Under the pieces are notes generated by a model that saw only the letters and a list, made by a program, of their open reading frames with translations, had not been told where the DNA came from and did not search any database. Shown here piece by piece: positions 22,036 to 22,036 of a stretch of DNA of 22,036 nt. The translations under genes were made by a program, and so were the position numbers. This DNA comes from DROE01 sp964569865 (GTDB lineage Bacteria > Pseudomonadota > Alphaproteobacteria > Rhizobiales > Devosiaceae): contig CAZMVQ010000041.1 in the NCBI GenBank assembly GCA_964569865.1, positions 1 through 22,036 on the forward strand, read 5' to 3'. Each line of letters opens with the position of its first letter. The stretch's first letter is position 1.

Positions 22036-22036
22036 G

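Overview
The window looks like chromosomal DNA of an alphaproteobacterium, most likely of the order Hyphomicrobiales (Rhizobiales). The reasons are the ffh-rpsP-rimM-trmD-rplS block with charged, Ala/Glu/Lys-rich tails on S16 and L19, the NuoE-tail-like helix-hairpin-helix domain, and the moderately AT-rich composition. No tRNA, rRNA, CRISPR array or insertion sequence was recognised. Two runs of exactly 100 N (7157-7256 and 20097-20196) are assembly gaps, so this is probably a draft genome or a metagenome bin.

Region 1 (1-7114) is a secretion and envelope locus. It starts with the 3' end of an RTX calcium-binding exoprotein. A convergent HlyD-type adaptor follows, and divergent from it is a type I secretion ABC transporter with a degenerate C39-like N-terminal domain. 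Sixteen bases after the transporter comes a MotB/OmpA-like one-pass protein with an Asp at the start of its membrane helix. Next are a MotA/TolQ/ExbB-family channel protein with a long helical cytoplasmic tail and a PilZ-domain protein. The layout suggests RTX protein export combined with a dedicated ion-driven stator and possible cyclic-di-GMP control. I do not know this combination as a named system.

Region 2 (7257-10388, minus strand) faces region 1 across the first gap. It encodes an 820-residue inner-membrane-anchored protein with an N-terminal BON-like segment, five internal repeats of about 115-130 residues and a C-terminal OmpA peptidoglycan-binding domain. Downstream are a 36-residue membrane microprotein and a membrane-anchored helix-hairpin-helix protein.

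Region 3 (10665-17350) is metabolic and regulatory: a two-CBS-domain protein, a GMC (choline-dehydrogenase-like) flavoprotein, a convergent TetR regulator, a 922-residue FAD/Fe-S D-2-hydroxyacid dehydrogenase, and an unrecognised helical protein. Five degenerate copies of a 16-bp tandem repeat span the stop codons of the GMC and tetR genes.

Region 4 (17387-22036) is the conserved translation/SRP block on the minus strand: ffh, rpsP, rimM, trmD, rplS, closed by a strong bidirectional terminator. The ffh gene is interrupted by the second gap. Upstream of it lie several hairpins and an unrecognised short open frame that reaches the window edge.
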